A stretch of 20,460 bases of DNA, from the IMG/VR virus record IMGVR_UViG_3300009034_000237, positions 1-20,460 of that record. One strand, 5' to 3'. The notes under the pieces are model-generated. The model was not told the DNA's origin. It saw only the letters and a list, made by a program, of their open reading frames with translations, and ran no database searches. Of this stretch, positions 1-7,046 are shown piece by piece. The stretch is from a virus. How positions within the stretch are numbered: position 1 is the first letter of the stretch; every line of letters begins with the position of its first letter. A program made the translations under genes and the position numbers.

Positions 1-1
1 G

Positions 2-828
2 CGACAAGAGCGAGCAGAGTTGTTGACAGGTTTTCCCTCACTGGATAGTCATTTGAGTAGAGGGTTTGCTAAGGGCGAGTTTTCGATCATAGCGGCGAGA
101 CCGTCAGTGGGAAAGTCATCTTTGAAGTCGAACATTATTAGAAACCTTTGCGGGGGAGGATATAGCGTTCTCTCTATTACCCCTCAACAGGGATTTGATG
201 TAGATGCGATCGGATGGACGCCCTTATGCTTGGTATTCCCCTCCTCGAGATTCTGAGAATTCGTGGCTGGGAGAAGGATGACCTACGCAGAGGCATGTTA
301 GCAGAGAATCATGAGAGCATTGCACGAAATTGGCGGCTCTACTATGAGGAAGCTCGACTTATAGATTTTTCACTTGTAGTTCAGCGGTTGATGAGGATGA
401 AGGTGGATAGAGTTTCGCCTGACGTGGTTTTTATTGATCTGGTTGACAAGTTGCTGGATGTGAATGTTGTCCAGCATAAGCCGCAGGCTATCAGTAAGGT
501 GCTCGGTAGAGTAGTGGAGGCCGCTCAGAGATTTGAAACACACTTCTGCCTATTAGCTCAGATCCGGAGGCCAGGGGCGAAGATGCGAGAAGTTAGGCCG
601 AACTTGGATGAGCTAAAAGATTCAGGAGGCTATGAGGAGGATGCTGATTTGGTTCTACTGCTCTACCGAGAGGGGATGCACAATAAGGATGTGATGGATG
701 ATACTATTGAGGTAGAGATTGCCAAGCAGCGAAATGGGCCTGCGGGTTTCGGGACGAGGACGGAGCTTCTTTGGGATGCTGAGACCCTCAAGATTTCTGA
801 TTCTAAAGGGGAGAGAGTACCGTTTTAG
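2..828 (+). CDS. DnaB-like replicative helicase, 5'-partial, apparent frameshift
   Basis: This is the RecA-fold motor domain of a DnaB-family replicative helicase, which unwinds DNA at the phage fork. The reading frame is open from the window edge, so the N-terminal domain lies upstream; the TTG at 20 is probably internal. Walker A is AARPSVGKSS (about nt 92-121). In a second frame follow GIPLLEI, the Walker B-like VVFIDLVDK, the AQIRR motif, a DSGGYEEDADLVLLLYRE segment and AKQRNGP, all in DnaB order. The first frame ends at 256 with a non-homologous tail, while homology resumes in the -1 frame at about 205-214 (MDALMLGIPLL). No slippery heptamer is visible there, so this looks like a single-base indel, real or from assembly, rather than programmed frameshifting. 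The family call is sure; whether the gene is intact is not. Confidence 0.82.
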
Positions 829-832
829 GTTT

Positions 833-902
833 GGATAGGTAAATAGACCTTTAGAGGAAGATCATTGGTTAGAACCAATCTGAGGCAGTTTTAGAGGTAT
901 TT
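833..902 (+). promoter_or_regulatory. 70-nt intergenic element, copy 1
   Basis: A 70-nt block occurs twice in the window (here and at 15114-15183), without gaps and with 58 of 70 positions identical by hand count. Both ends are conserved: it begins GGATAGGTAAATAG and ends TTTTAGAGGTATTT. The middle forms a small hairpin (ATTGG, loop TTAGAA, CCAAT). It lies in the gap between the helicase gene and the first gene of the next cluster. It may be a promoter or structured 5' leader; it has no U-tract typical of a terminator. Function is inferred only from position and conservation. Confidence 0.6.
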
Positions 903-926
903 TAGAGCGAAGAAAGGAAGGGCGAT

Positions 927-1289
927 TTGAGAAGGAGGATTATTATAGAAGTTAGGAGCAATAGTATTCTTGACAGAACTGCATTGTTGCGAGTAGCGCA
1001 AGTAATGGATCAGGGAAGAATTAGTAAGGCAGGAACTGGGGAGCACTATTGCTGGCACACTGAGTTTGCTGATGGGATAGTGGTGAGTGTTCGGAGAAAA
1101 AGAAGAAATAGTTCGGCAGATTCTTTCGTTGTTTATCGAGAAGCCTTTCGAGAATGGTCGGAGAAGTATGGCGGTAAGATCGAGGCAGTTATCGAAAAGG
1201 AGGCTGGTGATGAAAAAGAAAGCTGTACTTTAAGGAGAGGTGGGAATGAGAATTCAGGAATATATTACGGAGTGGAACTGGCTGCGTAG
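927..1289 (+). CDS. hypothetical basic protein, 120 aa
   Basis: I do not recognise this protein. It would start at TTG 927, preceded by the purine-rich AGGAAGGG ribosome binding site; an ATG at about 1005 is an alternative. The N-terminal half is basic (RRR at residues 2-4, RRKRR at about 56-60) with a GEHYCWHTEF segment. The last part overlaps the next gene by 44 nt, so the C-terminal tail may be poorly conserved. It is the first gene after the 70-nt regulatory element and heads a cluster that includes a sigma-like factor. Confidence 0.5.
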   Translation: MRRRIIIEVRSNSILDRTALLRVAQVMDQGRISKAGTGEHYCWHTEFADGIVVSVRRKRRNSSADSFVVYREAFREWSEKYGGKIEAVIEKEAGDEKESCTLRRGGNENSGIYYGVELAA

Positions 1290-1563
1290 TAAGGTGAAGA
1301 GTTTCTTTGGTGTTTATGATCTTGGGGAACTTGTGACTGGGGCTCATTGTGGCTGTTGTGGGGCATGGATGGGGGATGAGATTGTTCCTGAATGTTGGGC
1401 TTGGTCTGTCTGTGATAAGTGTATTTCAAAGGCAGGAGAATTCGTAGTAAGATCTGCAAAGGAGGGCGGTCATGGTAACTCTCGAAGAGATCGAGGCGGC
1501 GAAGCAGGGAGGAAAGGCGTTCGAGAAGTTGTGGCAGAAGGAGAGAGGAATGATTCGATTTGA
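1246..1563 (+). CDS. small zinc-finger-like protein, 105 aa
   Basis: The start ATG 1246 has AAGGAG eight bases upstream, better than the GTG at 1240. Cysteines at residues 35, 37, 38, 50, 56 and 59 include the pairs C35/C38 and C56/C59, a zinc-ribbon-like arrangement. The C-terminal 30 residues are G/R/E-rich and overlap the downstream gene by 92 nt. That overlap is unusually long here; either it is genuine or the gene has lost its original stop by a frameshift near 1470. No family is recognised. A nucleic-acid-binding or regulatory role is only a guess from the cysteine pattern and the sigma-like neighbour. Confidence 0.5.
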   Translation: MRIQEYITEWNWLRSKVKSFFGVYDLGELVTGAHCGCCGAWMGDEIVPECWAWSVCDKCISKAGEFVVRSAKEGGHGNSRRDRGGEAGRKGVREVVAEGERNDSI

Positions 1564-1981
1564 AGTATTCCGAGATCGGAGTAGGATGAACGGAAGGGAG
1601 GATTTTGAGCTTTTATCGCAGGTGGGTCTTTGGTTTAGTGTACAGCATTATGATTCTACCAGGGGAGCTTCTTTCGAGACCTTTGCCAGGCTTTGTATGC
1701 TGTCAGAGATTTATAGTGAGCTTGCTAAGACTTGTGATGTCCCAGAGATGTTAGTGATTACAGATGCCTCTGATCGGGCCGTTGAGCCCGTTCATTGGGA
1801 GCTTTTGGATGATTTTGGTGAGCAACTAAGTGGGAATGCAAAAAGAGTTTGGCGAGCACTTATCTCAGATCCGAGTTTGCGAGAGTATGAGCTTGCTCAG
1901 CATCTTGGTGTGAGTTTTGCGAATTTTTCTGAGATAAAACGACCGATTAGACGTAAGTTTGTTGAGTATCTGTATGGCTAA
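1472..1981 (+). CDS. sigma-70-like transcription factor
   Basis: This is probably a phage-encoded, much reduced RNA polymerase sigma factor. Residues about 46-88 resemble sigma-70 region 2: the segment GLWFSVQHYDSTRGASFET matches the family pattern of a hydrophobic helix followed by aspartate, RG, then F-x-T at the -10 recognition end. Residues about 135-165 (REYELAQHLGVSFANFSEIK) form a helix-turn-helix consistent with region 4. At 169 aa it lacks room for regions 1 and 3. The start ATG 1472 follows AAGGAGGG. It could direct host polymerase to phage promoters, for example the duplicated 70-nt element; that link is inference. A sigma-like fold without sigma activity is the main alternative. 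Confidence 0.65.
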   Translation: MVTLEEIEAAKQGGKAFEKLWQKERGMIRFEVFRDRSRMNGREDFELLSQVGLWFSVQHYDSTRGASFETFARLCMLSEIYSELAKTCDVPEMLVITDASDRAVEPVHWELLDDFGEQLSGNAKRVWRALISDPSLREYELAQHLGVSFANFSEIKRPIRRKFVEYLYG

Positions 1982-2152
1982 GAAGGGTCGGGTGTTGGGA
2001 ATCTAATTTAGTTATTCTTGCAAAGAGAAGGGAAAAGTGTTAAGAGTTATCGTTGGTGATAGGATTAAGACAATAGATAGCGGATTTAGGGGTTGAATTA
2101 TGGTTTGTTTTTTCTTGGAAATGGATATTGCTGGAGAAAAGGGGGTTATGCA

Positions 2153-3262
2153 ATGGTTATAGAAATGAGCAGGTTGGACATACTGAAGTGCTTTCAATTG
2201 CTGCAGATTGTTGGGAAGCAGAAAAGCGATGGGGGGTATGCTCTTCCTTTTCATGGATTGGCTGTTTGGGAGCAGGAAGGGAGGATGGTTTGGTCTGTCT
2301 GTGACTCTAAGATGGTCTTGGATATTGTTTTGCCTATTGAGATAGACAAGAATATAGCATTTCAGATTGCTGATCTGTCTCGTATAGGGTCTTATATTCG
2401 GACTCTCTCTGATGATTCTGTGGTGATGTGGAAGGTTGACGATGACAAGTGTCTGATTAAGGAGGTTGGCAAACGGGGAGGTGTCAGGCTTTCTGTACTG
2501 GAATACTCTTTGATAGAGCAACCGAACTGGGGAGAAGTGCATGAATTAGACTTGATGGAGTTGGCCAGGCAGGGGAAGGTTGCTGGTAATTTCTGTGGTG
2601 AAGAGAAGGGGGATGTTTTTAAGGGTGTTTGTATTTCAGGAAATGATGTGTTTGCTGCTGATGGGATCTGGTTGGCTCGGCTCCACTTTCCTTTTCAGAA
2701 TGGGGTTGACTTGGGGGATGTCGTATTGCCTCCGAAGGTTTTTGATGTTTTGACAACCGGGACTCAGGGCACTGTTCAGTATAGTATGGCTAACGGGGCA
2801 GTTAGATTTGAGAAGGGAAATGTTCGATTGTGCACACGCCTTTTTGATGGGGATTTTCCTGTGCAGAGTGTAAGGGCTTTGGAAAAGCAGCACGAGTCAA
2901 CGGAGAGGTTTTGTTGGGGACTCGATGGGGATGCTATGGCGAAGGCATTGGCGAGGATACGTCTTTTTGCCTCAGCTCAGGGATGGAATGCCTATGGGAC
3001 TGCTTGTTATCTTCGAGTTGAGGGAGCAGATTTGATCGTTACTTCTGCAGATGAGACCATTGGCTTGGTGGAGGAATTCTTGGAGGTTGATGCAACTGGA
3101 GAGAGTGAGGAAATTTGCGTTGATATTTCCAGATTGGCTTGGTTGGTGGATCATGTGGTTGCTTTGGGGGAGAAGCTTGTCTTGCATTGTTCAGGGACTG
3201 CTCTCTGGATGAGATATGGAAACAACTTTTTCATGTTGATGCTTATACGAGGAAAAGACTAA
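2153..3262 (+). CDS. dnaN: DNA polymerase sliding clamp (DnaN-like)
   Basis: This encodes a beta-clamp-like processivity factor of 369 aa, close to the usual bacterial DnaN length (about 366-380). Family signatures visible are FAADGIWLARL at about residues 167-177 (like the ATDGHRL strand) and RLFDGDFP at 229-236 (like RLIEGEFP), with a C-terminal strand-rich third domain. The start was set at ATG 2153, preceded by AAAGGGGG, because DnaN proteins begin just before a helix like VIEMSRLDILKCFQ; the TTG at 2093 would add an unrelated 20-residue leader. The gap 1982-2152 holds no other gene and no promoter I trust. It probably works with the polymerase at 7036-10218. Confidence 0.75.
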   Translation: MVIEMSRLDILKCFQLLQIVGKQKSDGGYALPFHGLAVWEQEGRMVWSVCDSKMVLDIVLPIEIDKNIAFQIADLSRIGSYIRTLSDDSVVMWKVDDDKCLIKEVGKRGGVRLSVLEYSLIEQPNWGEVHELDLMELARQGKVAGNFCGEEKGDVFKGVCISGNDVFAADGIWLARLHFPFQNGVDLGDVVLPPKVFDVLTTGTQGTVQYSMANGAVRFEKGNVRLCTRLFDGDFPVQSVRALEKQHESTERFCWGLDGDAMAKALARIRLFASAQGWNAYGTACYLRVEGADLIVTSADETIGLVEEFLEVDATGESEEICVDISRLAWLVDHVVALGEKLVLHCSGTALWMRYGNNFFMLMLIRGKD

Positions 3263-3445
3263 ATGGAAAGTCTGGAAGTGGTCTTGAGTGCGGTTAAGTT
3301 GAAGTTGTTTGCGCAGAATCGAGGTGAGTGGCTTTTGGCTGTGGAAGGGGTTCTGTTTGGGGATGAGGACGTAAGATCAGTTGTCGAAAGAATGCATGAT
3401 GTTCTTAAAGAAGAACGGTTAATTTTGACGTTAAGGGAGGATTAG
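3263..3445 (+). CDS. hypothetical 60-aa protein
   Basis: A short protein whose ATG abuts the TAA of the clamp gene, so it is probably translationally coupled. It is mixed alpha with an acidic C-terminal end (HDVLKEERLILTLRED). It has no cysteine pairs, signal peptide or membrane segment. No family is recognised. Its position between the clamp and ParB-like genes suggests a replication-module accessory, but nothing in the sequence proves that. Confidence 0.5.
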   Translation: MESLEVVLSAVKLKLFAQNRGEWLLAVEGVLFGDEDVRSVVERMHDVLKEERLILTLRED

Positions 3446-3448
3446 TAA

Positions 3449-4423
3449 ATGGAAAGCGTGACAAAAGAAGAGTTCATGGAAATGTATGGGAGATATGGGG
3501 AGAAGGAATTGAGAGATGAGATTTTGGAGTTTGGGGAAGGGTTGGATTCTGCGGAGATGGGCTTGGAAGAAATGCGAGAAAGTCTGTGGAGTGCTTATCT
3601 TAGGGATGTTAAAGGGGAGGAGCTATCTGACGAGGGAGGGGTGGGAGAGATAGAAGAAAGTAGCGTAGAATTTAGATTGATTTCTGTTGCACATCTTGTA
3701 GAAGATGCAAATTCGCTGAGGGCAGAGGAGACTCTGGAAGTATCGGATGGTTTTGTGGAGACGGTCAAGCGATTTGGGATTCTTCAGCCTTTAGTTGTTG
3801 AATCGGAGGATGCTGAAGGCAACCATGTGGTAAGAATCGGCCTACGAAGACTCAGGGGAGCTATCAAAGCTGGTCTAACAGAAGTCCCTTGCATTGTGCA
3901 TGGTTCTGTATGCCTGTCGGAGCGATTGGTGGAGAATCAGCAGAGGCAGTCGCTTTCTCCGCTTGAAGAGGCTGTGGCGATGAGTGAAATGCTTTCTGAT
4001 GGGGAATACACTCAGAATCAAGTTGCTGAGGAGTTAGGCATCTCCCAAGCTTTTGTTAGCCAATCTCTGAGCTTGCTGAATTTGAGCAAGGACGTGCAGA
4101 GGGTGGTTCAAAGATCCGGTGGTATTCCGAAGGATGTTCTTCTCGAGGTGGCAGCTGCCGGAGATGAGGATGCTCAGAAGAAAGCTTTGAGTGATGTTCA
4201 GGATCGAAATGTTGGGGTAGGAGAGCTTAGAAAGGAGCGACAAGCGAAGAAGACTTCAAGGGGAAGGAGAGGAAAGACTCCTTTTCGGTACAGGTACAGA
4301 GCTGAAGATGGTTCGTACAAATTGTTGATTTCGTTCAGCAAGAAAGACGAGGTGAGCAATCGAGAGATTCTTGAGCTTCTCAGGGCTTTGGTGCTGGAGT
4401 TGGAAGGCGAGATTGGGGAGTAG
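3449..4423 (+). CDS. ParB/Spo0J-like DNA-binding protein
   Basis: The first 70 residues are an acidic helical extension. A ParB N-terminal nuclease/CTPase-like domain follows at about 75-166: GILQPLVV, GLRRLRGAIKAGLTEVPC (matching GERRxRA...AG...vP) at 131-148, and ENQQRQSLSPLEE from 162. The KorB-type helix-turn-helix is at about 187-212 (QNQVAEELGISQAFVSQSLS). The C-terminal part is basic, then strand/helix. ATG 3449 is preceded by GGGAGGA. No ParA gene is nearby, so plasmid-like partition is not supported. ParB-like proteins are common in phage clusters with DNA modification enzymes, and the methyltransferase and glycosyltransferase genes are next. In the CTPase motif the glutamate of GERR is replaced by leucine (GLRR), so nucleotide binding may differ. 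Confidence 0.8.
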   Translation: MESVTKEEFMEMYGRYGEKELRDEILEFGEGLDSAEMGLEEMRESLWSAYLRDVKGEELSDEGGVGEIEESSVEFRLISVAHLVEDANSLRAEETLEVSDGFVETVKRFGILQPLVVESEDAEGNHVVRIGLRRLRGAIKAGLTEVPCIVHGSVCLSERLVENQQRQSLSPLEEAVAMSEMLSDGEYTQNQVAEELGISQAFVSQSLSLLNLSKDVQRVVQRSGGIPKDVLLEVAAAGDEDAQKKALSDVQDRNVGVGELRKERQAKKTSRGRRGKTPFRYRYRAEDGSYKLLISFSKKDEVSNREILELLRALVLELEGEIGE

Positions 4424-4448
4424 CTGTGGGTGTGGTTGTTGCTGTTTC

Positions 4449-4475
4449 GAGGATTATTAGACGCTAATAATTCTC
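4449..4475 (+). other. 11-bp intergenic hairpin
   Basis: GAGGATTATTA pairs with TAATAATTCTC (one G-T wobble) around a 5-nt loop, GACGC. It lies in the 118-nt gap between the ParB-like and SNF2-methyltransferase genes. There is no U-tract after it, so it is a weak candidate for an intrinsic terminator. As a near-palindrome in DNA it could equally be an operator or ParB-type binding site. A TAATAAT in the right arm resembles a -10 box, but no convincing -35 is spaced from it. Confidence 0.45.
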
Positions 4476-4541
4476 CTAAAGCTATGTCTCTCTAAGGTTT
4501 GGGCAGACACGTTTTTGTTTTTTGTGCAGAAAGAAGGAACT

Positions 4542-6752
4542 ATGGAGAACTACAAAGTCTTTTTGAAGAACAAGCGAATTGTAGATGCTTCCTTTGGGAA
4601 AAATGTGTCTGATTCTGCAATTCATCCAATGCTTTTTCCTTTCCAGCGGGATATTGTTCGCTGGGCTGTGAAAAAAGGGAGAGCCGCGGTGTTTGCTGAT
4701 ACAGGTCTTGGGAAAACTCACATAGCAACTGAGTGGGCTAGACTTCTTGGAGAAAAAACGTTGATTGTGTCCCCTTTGTCTGTGGCAAAACAGACTGTCC
4801 TGGCGGCAGGAAAAACAGATACAGAGATTAAGTATGTTAGATCGCAGAAAGAGGTGGCGACTTCTTTTGATGTTGATTTATTTATCACAAACTATGAGAT
4901 GCTGGATGCTTTTGACTCCTCCTTTTTTGGGGCTGTTGTGTTGGATGAGAGTAGTATTTTGAAATCTTTTACGGGAAAAATTCGGACGAAGTTGATTGAT
5001 AAGTTTTCTGATACTCCTTATCGGCTTTGTTGTACTGCAACTCCTGCTCCAAATGATATAGCGGAACTTTCTAATCATTCTGCGTTTCTTGGTGTTTTAT
5101 CTCGTGAGAATATGCTTTCTACTTTTTTTGTTCATGATGATAAGGGATGGAGATTGCGGGGGCATGCGGAGGAAGCCTTTTTTCGTTGGTTGTCTTCTTG
5201 GGCAATAAGCTTGAAAAAGCCTTCTGATTTGGGTTTTGAAGATGATGGATTTATTTTGCCTCCCTTGAATGTGACTCCTGTTTTTGTAAGTTCGGAAGAT
5301 ATAGTTAAGGATCTTTTTTCTGATCTTGGTGGAATCCAAAGCAGATCAAAGATACGTAGAGAGACATTGAAAGTTCGCGTTTCTCGTGGAGTAGAAATTA
5401 TTGAAAGTGAAATTGATAAGCAGTGGATTGTTTGGTGTGGGTTGAATGACGAAAGCTCTGCTTTGTCTCGTCTTGTTGAAGGTTCGGTGGAGGTAAAGGG
5501 GTCGGATAGTTTGGAGTACAAAATTTGTTCTTTTGAATCCTTTGTGTCGGAAGATACTAGAATTTTGGTCACGAAGCCTCGCATTGCCGGTTTTGGGATG
5601 AATTTTCAGAATGCAAGCAGGATGGTGTTTGTGGGGCTGTCTGATAGTTTCGAGTCTTACTATCAGTGCATCAGAAGATCCTGGAGATACTTGCAGGATG
5701 AGCCTGTTGATGTGTACATTGTTCTTTCGGAGAGAGAGCGGGGAATATGGGAAAATGTTAAACGGAAGGAAAGAGAGGCAGAGAAAATGTCGGAAAGGTT
5801 GGTTGATTTTGTGAAAGAAGCACAGATTGAAGAACTGTCTCAGTTGGATTCTGGTGAGGGTGAGGGTGTTTTTCAAACAGCAAAGAGCAGTGTGATTACA
5901 GACAGCCACTCTCTTTTTTTGGGAGATAGCGTGGAGAAACTGAAGGATCTTGAAGCTGATTACGTTGATTTCTCTGTTTTTTCTCCTCCGTTTCTGAATC
6001 TTTACACCTATACTCCTTCCGAGAGAGATGTTGGAAATTCTTTGGACGAAGATACTTTTTTTGAGCACTTCAGCTTCATTATTTCTGAGCTTTTGAGAAT
6101 AACGAAGCCTGGGCGTATTTGTGCGGTTCATACTGCGGACGTTCCGGCGCTTTTGTCGAAGGACGGATTTATTGGATTGAAGGACTTTCCTGGAAAGACT
6201 ATCATAGCCTTTGAGCAGAGAGGTTGGATTTATCACGGGCGGGTTACGATTGACAAGAACCCGCAGGCACAGGCTATTCGGACGCACAGCAAGGCTCTCT
6301 TGTTTGTTCAGTTTGAGAAGGACAGTTCTTGGTCTCGACCTGCTATCGGAGACTATGTTCTTCTTTTTCGGAAGCCTGGTGAGAATGCTGTTCCGGTCTT
6401 GCCTGTGGAGAATGGAGAGATGACTCGTGATTTGTGGATTGAGTGGGCGCATCCCGTCTGGTACGGAATAAGGGAGTCTGATACGCTTCAGCACACTGAC
6501 GGCAGAGCTAAGGAGGATGATAAGCATATTTGCCCTTTGCAGCTTGGTACGATAGAGCGGTGCATAAAGCTGTGGTCAAATCCTGGGGAAGTTGTACTGT
6601 CTCCCTTCGCTGGGATCGGAAGTGAGGTATATCAGGCAGTTAAGTTGGGTAGGTATGGGATAGGGATTGAGCTTAAAGAAAGCTATTTTGCTCAGATGGT
6701 TCAGAACATGAGGATGCTGGATGCTGAGTCTCGACAGCAATTTATGTTTTAG
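4542..6752 (+). CDS. SNF2-type helicase / DNA methyltransferase fusion
   Basis: A 736-aa two-part enzyme. The N-terminal part is an SF2/SNF2 ATPase: motif I DTGLGKT at residues 53-59, motif II LDESS with D135/E136, motif III CTATPAPN, motif V GFGMNFQNAS and motif VI YYQCIRRSWR. The C-terminal part is an amino-methyltransferase: catalytic SPPF at 481-484 comes before the AdoMet-binding FAGIGSE at 689-695, the order of beta-class N4-cytosine/N6-adenine enzymes. ATG 4542, preceded by GAAGGA, is preferred to TTG 4515. A DNA-translocating methylase could modify phage DNA for protection from host restriction; target base and site are not readable. No endonuclease domain is seen, so it is not an obvious complete restriction system. 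Confidence 0.85.
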   Translation: MENYKVFLKNKRIVDASFGKNVSDSAIHPMLFPFQRDIVRWAVKKGRAAVFADTGLGKTHIATEWARLLGEKTLIVSPLSVAKQTVLAAGKTDTEIKYVRSQKEVATSFDVDLFITNYEMLDAFDSSFFGAVVLDESSILKSFTGKIRTKLIDKFSDTPYRLCCTATPAPNDIAELSNHSAFLGVLSRENMLSTFFVHDDKGWRLRGHAEEAFFRWLSSWAISLKKPSDLGFEDDGFILPPLNVTPVFVSSEDIVKDLFSDLGGIQSRSKIRRETLKVRVSRGVEIIESEIDKQWIVWCGLNDESSALSRLVEGSVEVKGSDSLEYKICSFESFVSEDTRILVTKPRIAGFGMNFQNASRMVFVGLSDSFESYYQCIRRSWRYLQDEPVDVYIVLSERERGIWENVKRKEREAEKMSERLVDFVKEAQIEELSQLDSGEGEGVFQTAKSSVITDSHSLFLGDSVEKLKDLEADYVDFSVFSPPFLNLYTYTPSERDVGNSLDEDTFFEHFSFIISELLRITKPGRICAVHTADVPALLSKDGFIGLKDFPGKTIIAFEQRGWIYHGRVTIDKNPQAQAIRTHSKALLFVQFEKDSSWSRPAIGDYVLLFRKPGENAVPVLPVENGEMTRDLWIEWAHPVWYGIRESDTLQHTDGRAKEDDKHICPLQLGTIERCIKLWSNPGEVVLSPFAGIGSEVYQAVKLGRYGIGIELKESYFAQMVQNMRMLDAESRQQFMF

Positions 6753-6764
6753 GATAGGGAGACA

Positions 6765-7046
6765 ATGGCTGTGGAGAAACCTGAAATGCAGCAGTTTCAT
6801 TTGTTTGGAGAACAGCAAGAAGAAGACAGTGAGTGGTGGGAAGAAGAGTGGCAGGGAATGCCTGAGTTTGTTCAGGAGGACTTGTCTTCTTATAGAATGA
6901 TAATGGTTCATTTTGGGAGCGAAGAGGCAGTGGATAGTTTTGCCAAACTTGTGGATCAGACGATAACTCCTCGGACCAAAAGTATATGGTATCCAAAGGT
7001 TGATCGGGAGAATCTACTGATTAGAAGGTGTGTTGATGAATCCTAA
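6765..7046 (+). CDS. small acidic protein next to the polymerase fusion, 93 aa
   Basis: The N-terminal half is acidic and rich in E, Q and W (EEDSEWWEEEWQGMPEF). The C-terminal half looks like a compact alpha/beta unit: VHFGSEEAVDSFAKLVDQ, then ITPRTKSIWYPK. From memory, short proteins with this ...IT..T.SIWYP end occur upstream of phage glycosyltransferase genes, but I cannot check that. It overlaps the next gene by 11 nt, so the two are likely translationally coupled. Function unknown; a partner or regulator of the fusion enzyme is an inference from coupling. Confidence 0.6.
   Translation: MAVEKPEMQQFHLFGEQQEEDSEWWEEEWQGMPEFVQEDLSSYRMIMVHFGSEEAVDSFAKLVDQTITPRTKSIWYPKVDRENLLIRRCVDES

Noticed and set aside
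196-214. Programmed -1 frameshift in the helicase gene
   Set aside because: No slippery heptamer or downstream pseudoknot is visible; an indel is simpler.
2012-2542. 176-aa minus-strand open frame near the clamp gene
   Set aside because: It overlaps the well-supported clamp gene, has no ribosome binding site or known motifs, and has a low-complexity composition.
3449-4423. ParAB plasmid-type partition system
   Set aside because: No ParA ATPase gene is adjacent and the neighbours are replication and modification genes.
6504-6516. 13-nt match of spacer 1 (AGAGCTAAGGAGG) to the SNF2-methyltransferase gene
   Set aside because: The match covers only the part of the spacer far from the repeat, is purine-rich Shine-Dalgarno-like sequence, and the repeat-proximal bases do not match, so it is not a convincing self-target.
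5346-6527. 393-aa minus-strand open frame
   Set aside because: It lies wholly inside the motif-rich SNF2-methyltransferase gene, has no recognisable domains, and follows from the purine-rich coding strand; it is a shadow frame.
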